A DNA stretch of 64,000 nucleotides from Croceibacterium_B sp035470785 (GCA_035470785.1 DATIQN010000065.1:12252-76251), one strand, 5' to 3'; numbered from the stretch's first letter, positions 8,739-17,903 are shown. Notes: generated by a model not told the origin, from the sequence alone. Numbers and translations: made by a program.

Positions 8739-9465
8739 CGTCCTCGGCGGCCTCGGCGCCGGCCTCGTCGCCGGTTGCTCGAAGATCGGCGACACTCAGC
8801 CGATGCAAAAGTTGTTCGGACTGGCCGAGGGCTGGCACCGCGGCGCGCAGCGGACCCTGGCTGGGCGCAATGCGCTGGCGCGTGAATTCGCTCCGGCGGA
8901 CATCTCGCCCAACTTCCGCGGCAACGGCACCACCGACCCGGATGATGCGACTTATGCTGCGCATTCCGCCGCCGGTTTTGCCGACTGGAAGCTCGCCGTA
9001 GGGGGGTTGGTAGAGCATCCCCTGGAGCTTACGCTCGAGCAGGTGCGCGCCCTGCCCCAACGCACTCAGATCACCCGGCATGACTGCGTCGAAGGGTGGA
9101 GCGCGATAGGCCAGTGGACCGGCCCACAACTCAAGACGATCCTCGACATGGCCAAGCTCAAGCCGGAAGCGCGCTACATCGTCTTCCGCTGCGCCGATTT
9201 GCTCGACGGCGCGTCCTATTATGAGAGCGTCGACCTGGTCGACGCATTCCACCCGCAGACCATCGTCGCCCACCAGCTCAACGGCGCGCCGCTGCCGGTC
9301 AAGAACGGCGCGCCGCTGCGCATGCGGATCGAACGCCAGCTCGGCTACAAGCACGCCAAGTACGTCAACGCGATCGAAGCGGTGGCCAGCCTCGACAGCG
9401 TCGGCGGCGGCAAGGGGGGCTTTTGGGAAGATCGCGCCGGATACCAGTGGTATGCCGGTATTTGA
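8725..9465 (+). CDS. Periplasmic molybdopterin-dependent oxidoreductase (sulfite oxidase family)
   Basis: A 246-residue protein of the sulfite oxidase/MsrP fold. The N-terminus MKRRNVLGGLGAGLVAGC combines a twin-arginine-like motif with a lipobox, suggesting folded export through Tat and possible lipid anchoring. The molybdenum-ligating Cys is C121 in HDCVEGWSAIGQW. The family motif YYESVDLVDAFHPQTI and the C-terminal GYKHAKYVNAIE segment are present. It overlaps the cytochrome b gene, its likely electron partner. The substrate could be methionine sulfoxide, sulfite or another oxyanion; the sequence alone does not decide. Confidence 0.9.
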   Translation: MKRRNVLGGLGAGLVAGCSKIGDTQPMQKLFGLAEGWHRGAQRTLAGRNALAREFAPADISPNFRGNGTTDPDDATYAAHSAAGFADWKLAVGGLVEHPLELTLEQVRALPQRTQITRHDCVEGWSAIGQWTGPQLKTILDMAKLKPEARYIVFRCADLLDGASYYESVDLVDAFHPQTIVAHQLNGAPLPVKNGAPLRMRIERQLGYKHAKYVNAIEAVASLDSVGGGKGGFWEDRAGYQWYAGI

Positions 9466-9538
9466 TCCACCCGATTGACAATGCCGCGTCCAAGCCGCTT
9501 GGGCACACCTACCATGAGCGACAAAGCAGCCTGATCGC

Positions 9539-10783
9539 ATGAGCGGAATGTTCGACCGGTTGATATCCCGCCTGGTCACGCGCGGCACCCTCCAGATCAC
9601 CTATTCGTCGGGCGAGACGAAGACCTACGGCGAGCCGGCCGCCGGCTATCCCGACGTCGCGGTGCGCTTTACCGACAGCAAGGTTGGCCGCGACATCGTG
9701 CTCGATCCCCGGCTCGGGGCGGGCGAAGCCTATATCGACGGGCGCATCGTCATGGAACGCGGCGGACCGATGGAGCTCGTCGAGCTCGTCCAGATGAACA
9801 ACCGCTGGGAAAAGCGCGGCAAGCTGATGGCGCCGAGCTTGCGGCGGAAGATCACCGGCCAGATCGCGTTCCTCGCGCGCTCATTCAACAAGCCCGGCAG
9901 CTCGAAGCGCAACGTCGCACATCACTATGACATCGGCAACGACCTCTACAAATTGATGCTCGATGCCGAGCACATGCAATACAGCTGCGCGTACTGGCCG
10001 CGCGAGGGGATGACGCTCGAGCAGGCGCAGGAGGCCAAGCTGGCTCACATCGCCGCCAAGCTGGTGCTCAAGCCGGGACAAACCGTTCTCGACATCGGTT
10101 GCGGCTGGGGTGGCATGGCGATTTACCTGGCGCGCAAGTTTGACGTCCAGGTCCACGGCATCACCCTTAGCGAGGAGCAGATCGCGCTCGCCAAGCAGCG
10201 CGCCGAGGTGGCCGGAGTCCCCGACAAGGTGCGTTTCGAGCTGGTCGACTACCGGCATCTGGATGGGCGCGGGCTGAATTATGACCGGATCGTCTCGGTC
10301 GGCATGTTCGAGCATGTCGGCACGCCGCAGTTCGAAACCTTCTTCCGCTCGTGCGCCAACCTGTTGCGCGACGACGGCGTGATGCTGCTGCACACGATCG
10401 GGCGGATGGGCACGCCGGGGTTCACCGACGCATTTACCGACAAGTACATCTTCCCGGGCGGCTACATCCCGGCGCTGAGCGAAACGGTCCAGGCGAGCGA
10501 GAAAATGAAGTTGATCGCGACTGACGTCGAGACGCTGCGCCTCCACTACGCGAAGACCTTGCGCGAATGGTACCAGCGCTGCTTCGAACACCGCGACGAG
10601 ATCGTCGCTCTGTTCGACGAACGCTTCTTTCGACTGTGGACCTTCTATCTCTCAGGATCGACCGCAGCCTTCGAGAGCGGCGGGCTGTGCAACTACCAGA
10701 TCCAGTTCGCTCGCGACCGCCACGCACTGCCTCTCACGCGCGGTTATATCGAAAACGAAGAGCGGAAGCTGCTCGGCAGGTAA
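9539..10783 (+). CDS. cfa: Cyclopropane-fatty-acyl-phospholipid synthase
   Basis: A 414-residue SAM-dependent enzyme that turns cis double bonds of membrane phospholipid acyl chains into cyclopropane rings. Visible are the N-terminal lipid-binding region, the conserved HHYDIGNDLYKLML, the YSCAYWPREGMTLEQAQ motif, the SAM-binding DIGCGWGGMAIYLA, VSVGMFEHVG and the C-terminal CNYQIQFARDRHALPLTRGY. A TTGACA hexamer lies ~60 bp upstream (9475-9480), but no convincing -10 goes with it. The gene stands alone between the molybdoenzyme operon and a secreted unknown. Confidence 0.95.
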   Translation: MSGMFDRLISRLVTRGTLQITYSSGETKTYGEPAAGYPDVAVRFTDSKVGRDIVLDPRLGAGEAYIDGRIVMERGGPMELVELVQMNNRWEKRGKLMAPSLRRKITGQIAFLARSFNKPGSSKRNVAHHYDIGNDLYKLMLDAEHMQYSCAYWPREGMTLEQAQEAKLAHIAAKLVLKPGQTVLDIGCGWGGMAIYLARKFDVQVHGITLSEEQIALAKQRAEVAGVPDKVRFELVDYRHLDGRGLNYDRIVSVGMFEHVGTPQFETFFRSCANLLRDDGVMLLHTIGRMGTPGFTDAFTDKYIFPGGYIPALSETVQASEKMKLIATDVETLRLHYAKTLREWYQRCFEHRDEIVALFDERFFRLWTFYLSGSTAAFESGGLCNYQIQFARDRHALPLTRGYIENEERKLLGR

Positions 10784-10893
10784 GTTGCGCGCCCATGCCG
10801 ACCGCCGGATCGCCCGGACTATACGACCCTTCACTGCTGCACTCGCTCGAAGGTGGCACCGCGGTTGCGGATAACGAGACGATTGCCTAACGC

Positions 10894-11454
10894 ATGTCGA
10901 TGATTTTGCGCTCGGTTCGGACCGTTTCGCTTCGCCTACTGATTTCGCTCTTCGCGGTGTTCGCCCTCGTCCAACCGGTGTCGGCCAAGGTCGAGGTCTC
11001 GTTCCAGAGCTTCAACGGCTCGGTGTTTTTCGGGCGCTACCCGCACACGTTCGTTGTATTTCACGGTACGCTCGACGCGACCGATGAGAAGGTCGACGAG
11101 AACTTCGGCTTCACCGCCAAGCACGTCAGCCCGGCCATCCTGTCGGGTCCCGTCGAAGGCGAGATCTACGTCGAGAAGCCGAAGTGGATCACCACGACCA
11201 ACCGCCACTTCACCGTCGCAGTCGACGACGAAACCTATCGCAAGATGCGCGCCGAGGTCGATTTCTGGGGTCACCACGCGGGCAAGTTCTACGAGCTCGA
11301 CCACAACAACTGTGTCAGCTTCGTCGGCAGAATCGCCGAACTGGCGGGCCTCAAGGTGGATTACCCCAAATACCTGATGCGCAAGCCGCGTGCCTGGCTA
11401 AACCACATCTCGGCGCTCAACCCACAATTGCACGCCAAACCGATCAACGGCTGA
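10894..11454 (+). CDS. Secreted protein of unknown function with His...Asn-Cys motif
   Basis: I do not recognise a named family. The 186-residue protein has a signal peptide ending in PVSA-K. The mature part holds a β-rich stretch (FQSFNGSVFFGRYPHTFVVFHG) and later FWGHHAGKFYELDHNNCVSFVGRIAELAG. The spacing of a His near the start and an N-C-x-x-F near the end recalls papain-fold/NlpC-like or LRAT-like proteins, but the match is only by pattern. It could be a periplasmic cysteine hydrolase. No operon partner; the next gene begins ~80 bp later. Confidence 0.6.
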   Translation: MSMILRSVRTVSLRLLISLFAVFALVQPVSAKVEVSFQSFNGSVFFGRYPHTFVVFHGTLDATDEKVDENFGFTAKHVSPAILSGPVEGEIYVEKPKWITTTNRHFTVAVDDETYRKMRAEVDFWGHHAGKFYELDHNNCVSFVGRIAELAGLKVDYPKYLMRKPRAWLNHISALNPQLHAKPING

Positions 11455-11531
11455 CGATTCCCGAGTCCAACGAATGACCGGGGACAAGGGGCAGCCGTTT
11501 CGCTAATAACCGTCCCGAGGGGGGATACGAC

Positions 11532-12770
11532 ATGCGGATAGCCACCAAGAGCCTGGTCGCGCTCACGCTTCTCACGGCGACGACGGTACTGGCCCAGCAG
11601 CCGCCCCAGATCGGCGCCGCGCCGGTCGTGCTGTCGAGCACGCCGTACGTGTTCGACACTGCCGAGCAGCACAGGATCAAGGTCACCGTTCTGGCCAAGG
11701 GTCTGGCGCGACCTTTCGCGATCGAATTCGTCCCCGGCGGCGACCTGCTGGTGAGCGAGCGCGGCGGCGGATTGCGCGTCATTCACGATGCGACCTCGCC
11801 GAACCCAACGCTCGATCCGCAGCCCATCGAAGGCATGCCCAAGCCGCCAGCGGACTCGTCGTTCAGCGTGGGCTTCCAGGACATGGCTCTCGCCCCGGAC
11901 TTCGCCAAGAGCCACTGGCTCTATTTCACTTACAACGAGCCCGCCCCCCGGCCCGCCGACGCCGACAAGACCACACCTGCGCTCTACACCTTCGGCAAGT
12001 TTACGGTCATGCGCGGCAAGCTCGAGAACGGGCGAATCACCGGCATCGAAAAGCTGCTGCAGGGCGGCGTTTCCGCCGCGCTCGGCTCGCGCCTCGCCTT
12101 CGCGAAAGACGGATCGCTGTTCGTCACGACCGGTGGCGCGTTCGGCAAGACGTCCCAGGACTTGAGCACTATTTACGGCAAGGTGCTGCACCTCAACGCC
12201 GTTGGGACGATCCCGCCCGACAACCCATTCGTCGGAAAGGCAGGGGCCAACCCGGCGGTCTATTCTTACGGCCACCGTGATCAGCATGGCTTGACGGTGC
12301 ATCCCGTCACCGGTGACTTGCTTAACGCCGAACACGGTCCAAACGGCGGCGACGAGGTGAACCTGATCAAGCCCGGTCGCAATTACGGTTGGCCGGACTA
12401 CAGCTACGGCCGCAATTACGACGGCGCCCCGCTGTCGGACACGCCGGTCGGCCCCGGCATCGAGAGGCCGCTGCTGGTCTGGCTTCCGTCGATCGGGCCA
12501 TCCGGGCTCCTGATTTACGAAGGCGACAAGTTCCCCGCGTGGAAGGGCAACCTGTTCGTCGGCAGCGCCCGCTGGGGCGAGGTGCCTGGCACCGGCAGCC
12601 TCCAGCGTGTGGTGATGAACGACACCTACGGCGAAATCCGCCGCGAAGCCCTGCTGACCGAGCTGCACCAGCGCGTACGCGACGTGGCCCAGGGGCCCGA
12701 CGGATTCATCTACGTGCTGACTGACGGTCCCGAGAACGCGGTGCTGCGGATCGAGCCGGCGGCGCCCTAG
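11532..12770 (+). CDS. PQQ-dependent aldose sugar dehydrogenase-like protein
   Basis: A 412-residue protein with signal peptide (MRIATKSLVALTLLTATTVLA). The β-propeller of the soluble aldose/glucose-sorbosone dehydrogenase family is recognised by GLARPFAIEFVPGGDLLVSERGG, FSVGFQDMALAPDF, SYGHRDQHGL (with the catalytic-type His), NAEHGPNGGDEVNLI and PGRNYGWPDYSYG. Members such as E. coli YliI oxidise aldoses in the periplasm with PQQ. Whether PQQ is made in this organism cannot be seen here. The gene ends 16 bp from the stop of the convergent DUF1801 gene. Confidence 0.9.
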   Translation: MRIATKSLVALTLLTATTVLAQQPPQIGAAPVVLSSTPYVFDTAEQHRIKVTVLAKGLARPFAIEFVPGGDLLVSERGGGLRVIHDATSPNPTLDPQPIEGMPKPPADSSFSVGFQDMALAPDFAKSHWLYFTYNEPAPRPADADKTTPALYTFGKFTVMRGKLENGRITGIEKLLQGGVSAALGSRLAFAKDGSLFVTTGGAFGKTSQDLSTIYGKVLHLNAVGTIPPDNPFVGKAGANPAVYSYGHRDQHGLTVHPVTGDLLNAEHGPNGGDEVNLIKPGRNYGWPDYSYGRNYDGAPLSDTPVGPGIERPLLVWLPSIGPSGLLIYEGDKFPAWKGNLFVGSARWGEVPGTGSLQRVVMNDTYGEIRREALLTELHQRVRDVAQGPDGFIYVLTDGPENAVLRIEPAAP

Positions 12771-12786
12771 TTTCGCTCGGCGGCCA

Positions 12787-13224
12787 TCATGCCGGGTATC
12801 GCTCGTTCATCAGTTGCCAACTGAGCGCCACAAGACCCTCGAGCGCAGCGAGGTCAACTTTGCCGAGCGCCTTGACGTAGAGGCAGGCCTTGCCGGTCGA
12901 ATGCTTGCCCAGCTGGGCGAACAGCGCGTCGGCCTTGGCTTGTCGTGAGCCGAAATCACCGACCAGGTAAAGTGTCAGCGCTGCCTTGCGGGGGCTGAAG
13001 CCGGCCTTGCAGATCGTCCCCGAACGGCCGCTGTCGTAACGATAGTCGTAACTGCCGTAGCCGATGATGCTCGGCCCCCACATCTTCGGCTTGAGCCCCG
13101 TGACGCGGCGGTAGATCGCATCGAGCGTGCGGGCCTCCTCGCGGCGGCGCTCGTCGGGCAGACCCGCGATGTACTGTTCCACCGCAACTTCGGTCGGCTT
13201 GGTCCCGGGTTCGGCCTTAGCCAC
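12787..13224 (-). CDS. DUF1801 domain protein
   Basis: A 145-residue cytosolic protein of the DUF1801/YdhG-like family. Characteristic are the N-terminal EQYIAGLPDERRREEARTLDA helix, then KMWGPSIIGYGSYDYRY and a C-terminal hydrophobic helix. The family has no established biochemical role. I chose a GTG start at 13224 because GGGGAGGGG stands just upstream at good spacing and homologs begin MAKAE-like; an in-frame ATG at 13278 would add 18 basic residues and run towards the divergent argG leader. Shares its upstream region with argG. Confidence 0.8.
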   Translation of the reverse strand: MAKAEPGTKPTEVAVEQYIAGLPDERRREEARTLDAIYRRVTGLKPKMWGPSIIGYGSYDYRYDSGRSGTICKAGFSPRKAALTLYLVGDFGSRQAKADALFAQLGKHSTGKACLYVKALGKVDLAALEGLVALSWQLMNERYPA

Positions 13225-13310
13225 CGCTCCCCTCCCCTTGCCCCGCGCGCCGCTCTTGCTTAGGGGCTGCGCCCGCATCCTGCTCTAACTTGCGCCGAGG
13301 AAAAACGACC

Positions 13311-14528
<1,218 letters not shown>

Positions 14529-14556
14529 CCGCCGATCGGCGCGGCGACCGGTTGAG

Positions 14557-14599
14557 TTATCCACCCTTGTCCACTGGCATTCTTGCCGAAAGTGGATAA
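14557..14599. promoter_or_regulatory. Inverted pair of TTATCCAC boxes (DnaA-box-like)
   Basis: TTATCCACC at 14557-14565 and its inverse AGTGGATAA at 14591-14599 (TTATCCACT on the other strand) each match 8 of 9 bases of a DnaA box. They stand 26 bases apart, upstream of the structured RNA candidate. They could be a protein-binding site for its promoter or coincidence. The sequence shows only the symmetry. Confidence 0.35.
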
Positions 14600-14649
14600 G
14601 TCGCCCCCGCCCGCCATTGCCCGACTCGGGGTCGAGGGGCATTCTCCAG

Positions 14650-15110
14650 ACATCGAGAGCGGGGATTGGCTCTTCGGATGGACGGGGTAACACCCTGAAA
14701 GAAGAAGAGATTTTGGAACCGCATTCGATGCGACGGCGAGATACCGCGAGGTGGAGGGATGAAAGCCAAGGCATCCTCGGATGCTGCAACTTCCAGACCG
14801 TTGAAGCCGCGAAGGTGCGCAGTCGGCAGGCCGGGCTTGCCGGCCGGCCCTGATGGAGAGGTGATGCCCCGCATTGCCAAACCAGTTGACGGGCCTGGCT
14901 AAAAGACCGGTCGCGGAAACGCCGGGTGGTTTGGACGAGATCCTCGGATTTCATCCGTCCCCCGACGGAACCGGCACCGGCGCGAGCGCCGGGCGACATA
15001 GCGAGGCTGCCTTTCGGGGCCGGCCACGCGAAAGACGCCTGGCGTTAAGTGTCCTTCGGGGCCCACACGCCGGTGAGAGTGGGGTCGGCCGCAAGGCCGG
15101 CCCCATTTCC
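14650..15110 (+). ncRNA. Candidate large structured RNA (unidentified) after argG
   Basis: The ~720-bp space after argG has no frame with convincing protein character but a chain of compact hairpins. Examples are CGCAT/ATGCG (14720-14732), GCATC-CTCG-GATGC (14771-14784), GGCCGG/CCGGCC (14828-14844), CGGAT/ATCCG (14945-14957), CCGGCG-CGAG-CGCCGG (14977-14992) and a C(UUCG)G loop at 15054-15059. The chain ends in a strong hairpin with a GCAA loop at 15081-15104. UUCG and GNRA loops appear in their stable forms on the + strand, so I assign that strand. It does not show the conserved boxes of RNase P RNA, tmRNA, SRP RNA or 6S RNA. Ends are approximate. Confidence 0.5.
15081..15104 (+). terminator. 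Strong hairpin, probable terminator of the RNA candidate
   Basis: GGGGTCGGCC-GCAA-GGCCGGCCCC forms a 10-bp stem with one G-T wobble and a GNRA loop, followed by ATTTCCGTTT. The T-tract is weak, so it may be a 3'-end stabiliser or terminator. Confidence 0.5.
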
Positions 15111-15333
15111 GTTTCCGGGGCACGCCAGCTCCTCAAAATGGCGCGCCGAATCGCCTCAGACACCTCCAACCGACCCCGCCGTTAAGCGCCAAACCTCGTT
15201 TTATTAACCAAATCCGGTTCCTCTATCCGTCCCAATTGCCCACCGACTCACGATGAGGCGAGCCCGAATTGGGGCCGAACGAAGGCAACGGGGTTCCATT
15301 GCTCACACTTTAGCGGCTACCCACCCCCTCGTT

Positions 15334-15870
15334 ATGGATGGGAACACCACCGTCGGGCTGCGGATAGCCTTGGCCGCAGTCGCAGTGCTGGGCCTCGGCG
15401 GGGCGCTAGCGCCTACATATGCCGAAGACACCGCACCCGCCGCAGCTATCGCCGCCGCCACGCCGATCGCCGATCCGGCGCTGCCGCGCTTCGAGCCGCA
15501 GGCCCAAGACAGCAGCGCCCTCGCCGCCCCCGAGACCGATACCGACAGCCACGAAGCGTGGGAGCCGGTCGGCAGCGGCATGGCCAGCTGGTACGGCGCC
15601 GAACTCGCCGGCCACCGCACCGCCAGCGGGGAACGCTTCAATCCTTCCGAACTCACCGCCGCGCACCGCACGCTGCCGCTCGGCAGCCGGGTGCGGGTGA
15701 CTTACCAGGGCGAATCGGTTGTCGTTCGCATTAACGACCGCGGCCCGTTCTCCGGCCACCGGGTGATCGACCTGTCGAAGGCCGCCGCCGAGAAGATCGG
15801 CCTGCGCCGCGCCGGCAGCGGCCGCGTCACCCTCGCCGTCCTCGACGACGGCGGTTCCTCAGTTCAATAA
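15334..15870 (+). CDS. rlpA: RlpA-type septal ring lytic transglycosylase family protein
   Basis: A 178-residue exported protein. The double-psi β-barrel of RlpA covers roughly residues 80-175, with GMASWYGAELAGHRTASGERF, TAAHRTLPLGSRVRV and RINDRGPFSGHRVIDLS. These include the His and Asp linked to glycan cleavage. RlpA cuts naked glycan strands at the division septum in some bacteria. The SPOR domain of larger RlpA proteins is absent. I start at ATG 15334 (signal peptide MDGNTTVGLRIALAAVAVLG) rather than the in-frame ATG 27 codons upstream, which would add a basic, non-signal stretch. Confidence 0.87.
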   Translation: MDGNTTVGLRIALAAVAVLGLGGALAPTYAEDTAPAAAIAAATPIADPALPRFEPQAQDSSALAAPETDTDSHEAWEPVGSGMASWYGAELAGHRTASGERFNPSELTAAHRTLPLGSRVRVTYQGESVVVRINDRGPFSGHRVIDLSKAAAEKIGLRRAGSGRVTLAVLDDGGSSVQ

Positions 15871-15879
15871 CTCCCCGAA

Positions 15880-16335
15880 TTACGGCTTCCGCAGCTGCGC
15901 CCTGATCGCGCCGCTCGGATGCTCGGTGCTATGGACGTTGACGTAGAACCCGCTCGGGTTGGCGACGATCTCGCGCACCAGCGCCGCATCGGCCGGCTGG
16001 CAGGTATCGGAGATGTTGTGCACCGGGTTGGCCAGCATGACCACCGGCGGCCCGGCGACTTGCGCCGCGCCGCGGTGGATGTGCGCCATCGTCGGGTTGG
16101 CCAAGCTGCCGACGCCGAGCGTGTAGCAGATCCGCCCAATCGCGGGGTCGAACCAGCCCGAGAACTCGCCGTTGCCGTTGGGATCGCCCGGCCCGGGCAC
16201 CTCGGCCTTGCCATCGAGCGTGGCGACCAGCGCGGTGCCGGTATGCGTGGTGTGCTTGGCGGTGGCAGCGGTGGCGTAGGCGCCCAGCGCCGGGGCCAGC
16301 AGCGCCAGTGCGAGCGCGGTAGAGAAAGTCTTCAT
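15880..16335 (-). CDS. CHRD-domain exported protein (second of a pair)
   Basis: A 151-residue protein: signal peptide (MKTFSTALALALLAPALGAYA) plus one CHRD domain. The domain shows ATLDGKAEVPGPGDPNGNGEF, then ICYTLGVGSLANPTMAHIHRGA and a C-terminal FYVNVHSTEHPSGAIRAQL. CHRD domains occur in chordin and in many bacterial secreted proteins; their bacterial role is unknown. It lies 44 bp behind another CHRD-like gene, and the two probably arose by duplication and form an operon. Its end lies 9 bp from the convergent RlpA gene. Confidence 0.85.
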   Translation of the reverse strand: MKTFSTALALALLAPALGAYATAATAKHTTHTGTALVATLDGKAEVPGPGDPNGNGEFSGWFDPAIGRICYTLGVGSLANPTMAHIHRGAAQVAGPPVVMLANPVHNISDTCQPADAALVREIVANPSGFYVNVHSTEHPSGAIRAQLRKP

Positions 16336-16379
16336 GGCAAGCTCTCCTTCTTTTCTGATTTCACGGCAAAGACGCCGCC

Positions 16380-16805
16380 CTATCCGTTCTGCCCTGTTAG
16401 CCAGGCGCCGGCAGCGCCTCGCGGGTATTGCGCGCTGTCGATCTCGAACCAGTAATCGTGGGCGTTCCTGACCAGCTTGCGGGCTAGGTCGGGCGCGACC
16501 GGCGTGCAATCGCCGACACTGCCGCCGACCGGCGGCCGCAGGTTCATTACCACCGCGCCGTTGTCGGACTTCGTGCCCGAGCGGATCACCGCGGCGGTCG
16601 GATTGGCGACGCCGGCGGCGTTGATCATGTAGCAAAGCTGGCCTTTGTCGAACACGCCGGTGAAGTTGCCGCTGCCCCCCACATCGAGGCTGGCGGTGAT
16701 CGACGGCGACGGGTTCCACGGCGCCGGAGCCGGCTGGGCAAAGGCCGCGCCGGCAAAGGCGCCCGCGCCGATCGCGACCAAGACGGCCTTGGGGATCATG
16801 TGCAT
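16380..16805 (-). CDS. CHRD-like exported protein (first of a pair)
   Basis: A 141-residue exported protein (MHMIPKAVLVAIGAGAFAGAAFA). It is a divergent paralogue of the next gene: GSGNFTGVFDKGQLCYMINAAGVANPTAAVIRSG and the closing YWFEIDSAQYPRGAAGAWL line up with the CHRD pattern, but the central H-x-H of typical members is replaced by V-I-R. A GGGAGAA ribosome site precedes the start; ATG 16799 is a possible alternative. Function unknown. Confidence 0.75.
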   Translation of the reverse strand: MHMIPKAVLVAIGAGAFAGAAFAQPAPAPWNPSPSITASLDVGGSGNFTGVFDKGQLCYMINAAGVANPTAAVIRSGTKSDNGAVVMNLRPPVGGSVGDCTPVAPDLARKLVRNAHDYWFEIDSAQYPRGAAGAWLTGQNG

Positions 16806-16900
16806 GGTCCAAATTCTCCCTGCTCGTTGCCCCACCCGGCCAGACAACGCGCCGAAACGTTGCGGGTTTCCGGCGGGGTGAAGGAAGCCGTGCTGGGTAT

Positions 16901-16990
16901 CGTCATCCTCGCACTGGCGGGGTTCCAGGAGCGCGCGAGCGCTGCGCACGCGTATCGTTGCGCTGGGTTCCCGCCTGCGCGGGAATGACG
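16901..16990. repeat. ~90-bp palindromic intergenic repeat, copy A
   Basis: Imperfect inverted repeat. The left arm begins CGTCATCCTCGC and continues to GGGGTTCCAG; the right arm runs CTGGGTTCCCGCC to GCGGGAATGACG. The centre is a GC-rich loop region. It matches copies B and C in size and arm design. Confidence 0.75.
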
Positions 16991-17300
16991 AGAAAGAGGG
17001 AAGGTGCGTGCCCCGGGGATTCGTGGTTGGTCGCCACCGTGACACGCCGCTCCGGCATAACCTATCGTTCGGAAGGTGCAAGTAACTTATTGCTTTATCA
17101 CCATTCATGAAGGCACATTTTCCGACTGATGGCGGACACCCGTGCGCCGGCCCGGGCGGGATCGCGCCTATTTTCTCTATTTTCTCGCGTGTCGCGTGTT
17201 GAGTTTCATTGAGAGTTCTGCCTCGCCGCCGCGCGGGCGGCGTGGGGTATTTGCCCACCCCGCTGCGACTAGCCTCGCCTTCCGCAAGGCAAGTCTCGCT

Positions 17301-17322
17301 CCCCTCCCGCATGCGGGAGGGG
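17301..17322. repeat. 22-bp perfect palindrome CCCCTCCCGCA/TGCGGGAGGGG
   Basis: Arms CCCCTCCCGCA and TGCGGGAGGGG are exact reverse complements. CTGGGAGTGGG follows, a tail often seen behind this kind of short palindrome in sphingomonad spacers. It may act as a hairpin or be a small dispersed repeat. Confidence 0.6.
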
Positions 17323-17382
17323 CTGGGAGTGGGAACATCGCCGGGGTAGGCTTGCTCGATCTCGTCGTCCCTTCTCCGATTT

Positions 17383-17474
17383 CGTCATCCCCGCGCAGGC
17401 GGGGATCCAGCGCAGAAGAATTCTCGTGCGCAGCGCTCGACCGCTCCTGGGCCCTCGCCTGCGCGGGAGTGACG
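17383..17474. repeat. ~92-bp palindromic intergenic repeat, copy B
   Basis: Left arm CGTCATCCCCGCGCAGGC followed by GGGGATCCAG; right arm CTGGGCCCTCGCC and TGCGCGGGAGTGACG. Same outer design as copy A (CGTCATCC...GTGACG/ATGACG) with a different centre. Confidence 0.75.
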
Positions 17475-17600
17475 AAGGAAGGGGACGGATCGGAAGAAAA
17501 GGTTTCGGACAACGGCTCCGCCCATCGGAACAAAGGAAGAACCGATTTCCTTATGCGCGAGGCGGAGGTGTAGGAAAGCGAAAAGTGCGCGCGGCGCGCG

Positions 17601-17771
17601 TCAGCCTTCGGCGGTGTCCCGGTCGCGGGAATCCTTGCCCTCGAACCCGCTCACCTGCCCGCGCCGCCGGGCGTACTTCGCCGCTATCCGCCGGCTGACC
17701 CACTCGCCGGCCCAGTAGGTCGCGAGCAGCACGACGATCGTCGCGACAAGGATCATGAGCCAATCGAACAA
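17601..17771 (-). CDS. Small single-pass membrane protein
   Basis: A short protein of about 56 residues: a hydrophobic helix (LMILVATIVVLLATYWAGEW) followed by a basic, then charged tail (RRIAAKYARRRGQ...). I favour a TTG start at 17771, because GGGAGG lies six bases before it; an ATG at 17756 (51 residues) is the alternative. No family is recognised. It lies in a repeat-rich area between two repeat copies, so its status as a gene is moderate. Confidence 0.45.
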   Translation of the reverse strand: MFDWLMILVATIVVLLATYWAGEWVSRRIAAKYARRRGQVSGFEGKDSRDRDTAEG

Positions 17772-17903
17772 GGGAACCCTCCCGGTTACCGGCGGGAGCT
17801 CAACCAGGTCTCTCAGTCGCCGGCAGCCAAACCCGGCCGGCGATAGGGCGGTGCCTACGCAGGGTGTGGTGAATGGCGAGTGAAGAGGGGGCCCCGCTCC
17901 GAT

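Larger units (their letters stand above)
16806..17600. other. Repeat-rich spacer without a credible gene
   Basis: About 800 bp upstream of the CHRD genes hold two ~90-bp palindromic repeats and a 22-bp palindrome (listed separately), separated by short GC-rich unique stretches. Open frames here run through the repeats and have no protein character. Promoter elements for the CHRD pair are expected near its right edge, but I could not pick one with confidence. Confidence 0.6.

Noticed and set aside
9475..9534. TTGACA hexamer and a 17-codon mini-frame (9481-9534) before cfa
   Set aside because: No good -10 and no ribosome site; a leader peptide cannot be supported.
10795..10890. 31-codon frame between cfa and the secreted unknown
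   Set aside because: No ribosome site and no recognisable motif; probably chance.
14557..14599. Replication origin suggested by two DnaA-like boxes
   Set aside because: Only two imperfect boxes, no AT-rich unwinding region and no dnaA/hemE neighbours.
14617..15185. Two adjacent + strand open frames (14617-14853 and 14874-15185) inside the RNA candidate
   Set aside because: Their translations are rich in Arg/Gly/Ser without a domain pattern, codon third positions do not show the strong GC bias of real genes here, and the hairpins run through them.
17142..17573. Open frame of 143 codons upstream of the small membrane protein
   Set aside because: It runs through repeat copy B and the 22-bp palindrome; no protein character.
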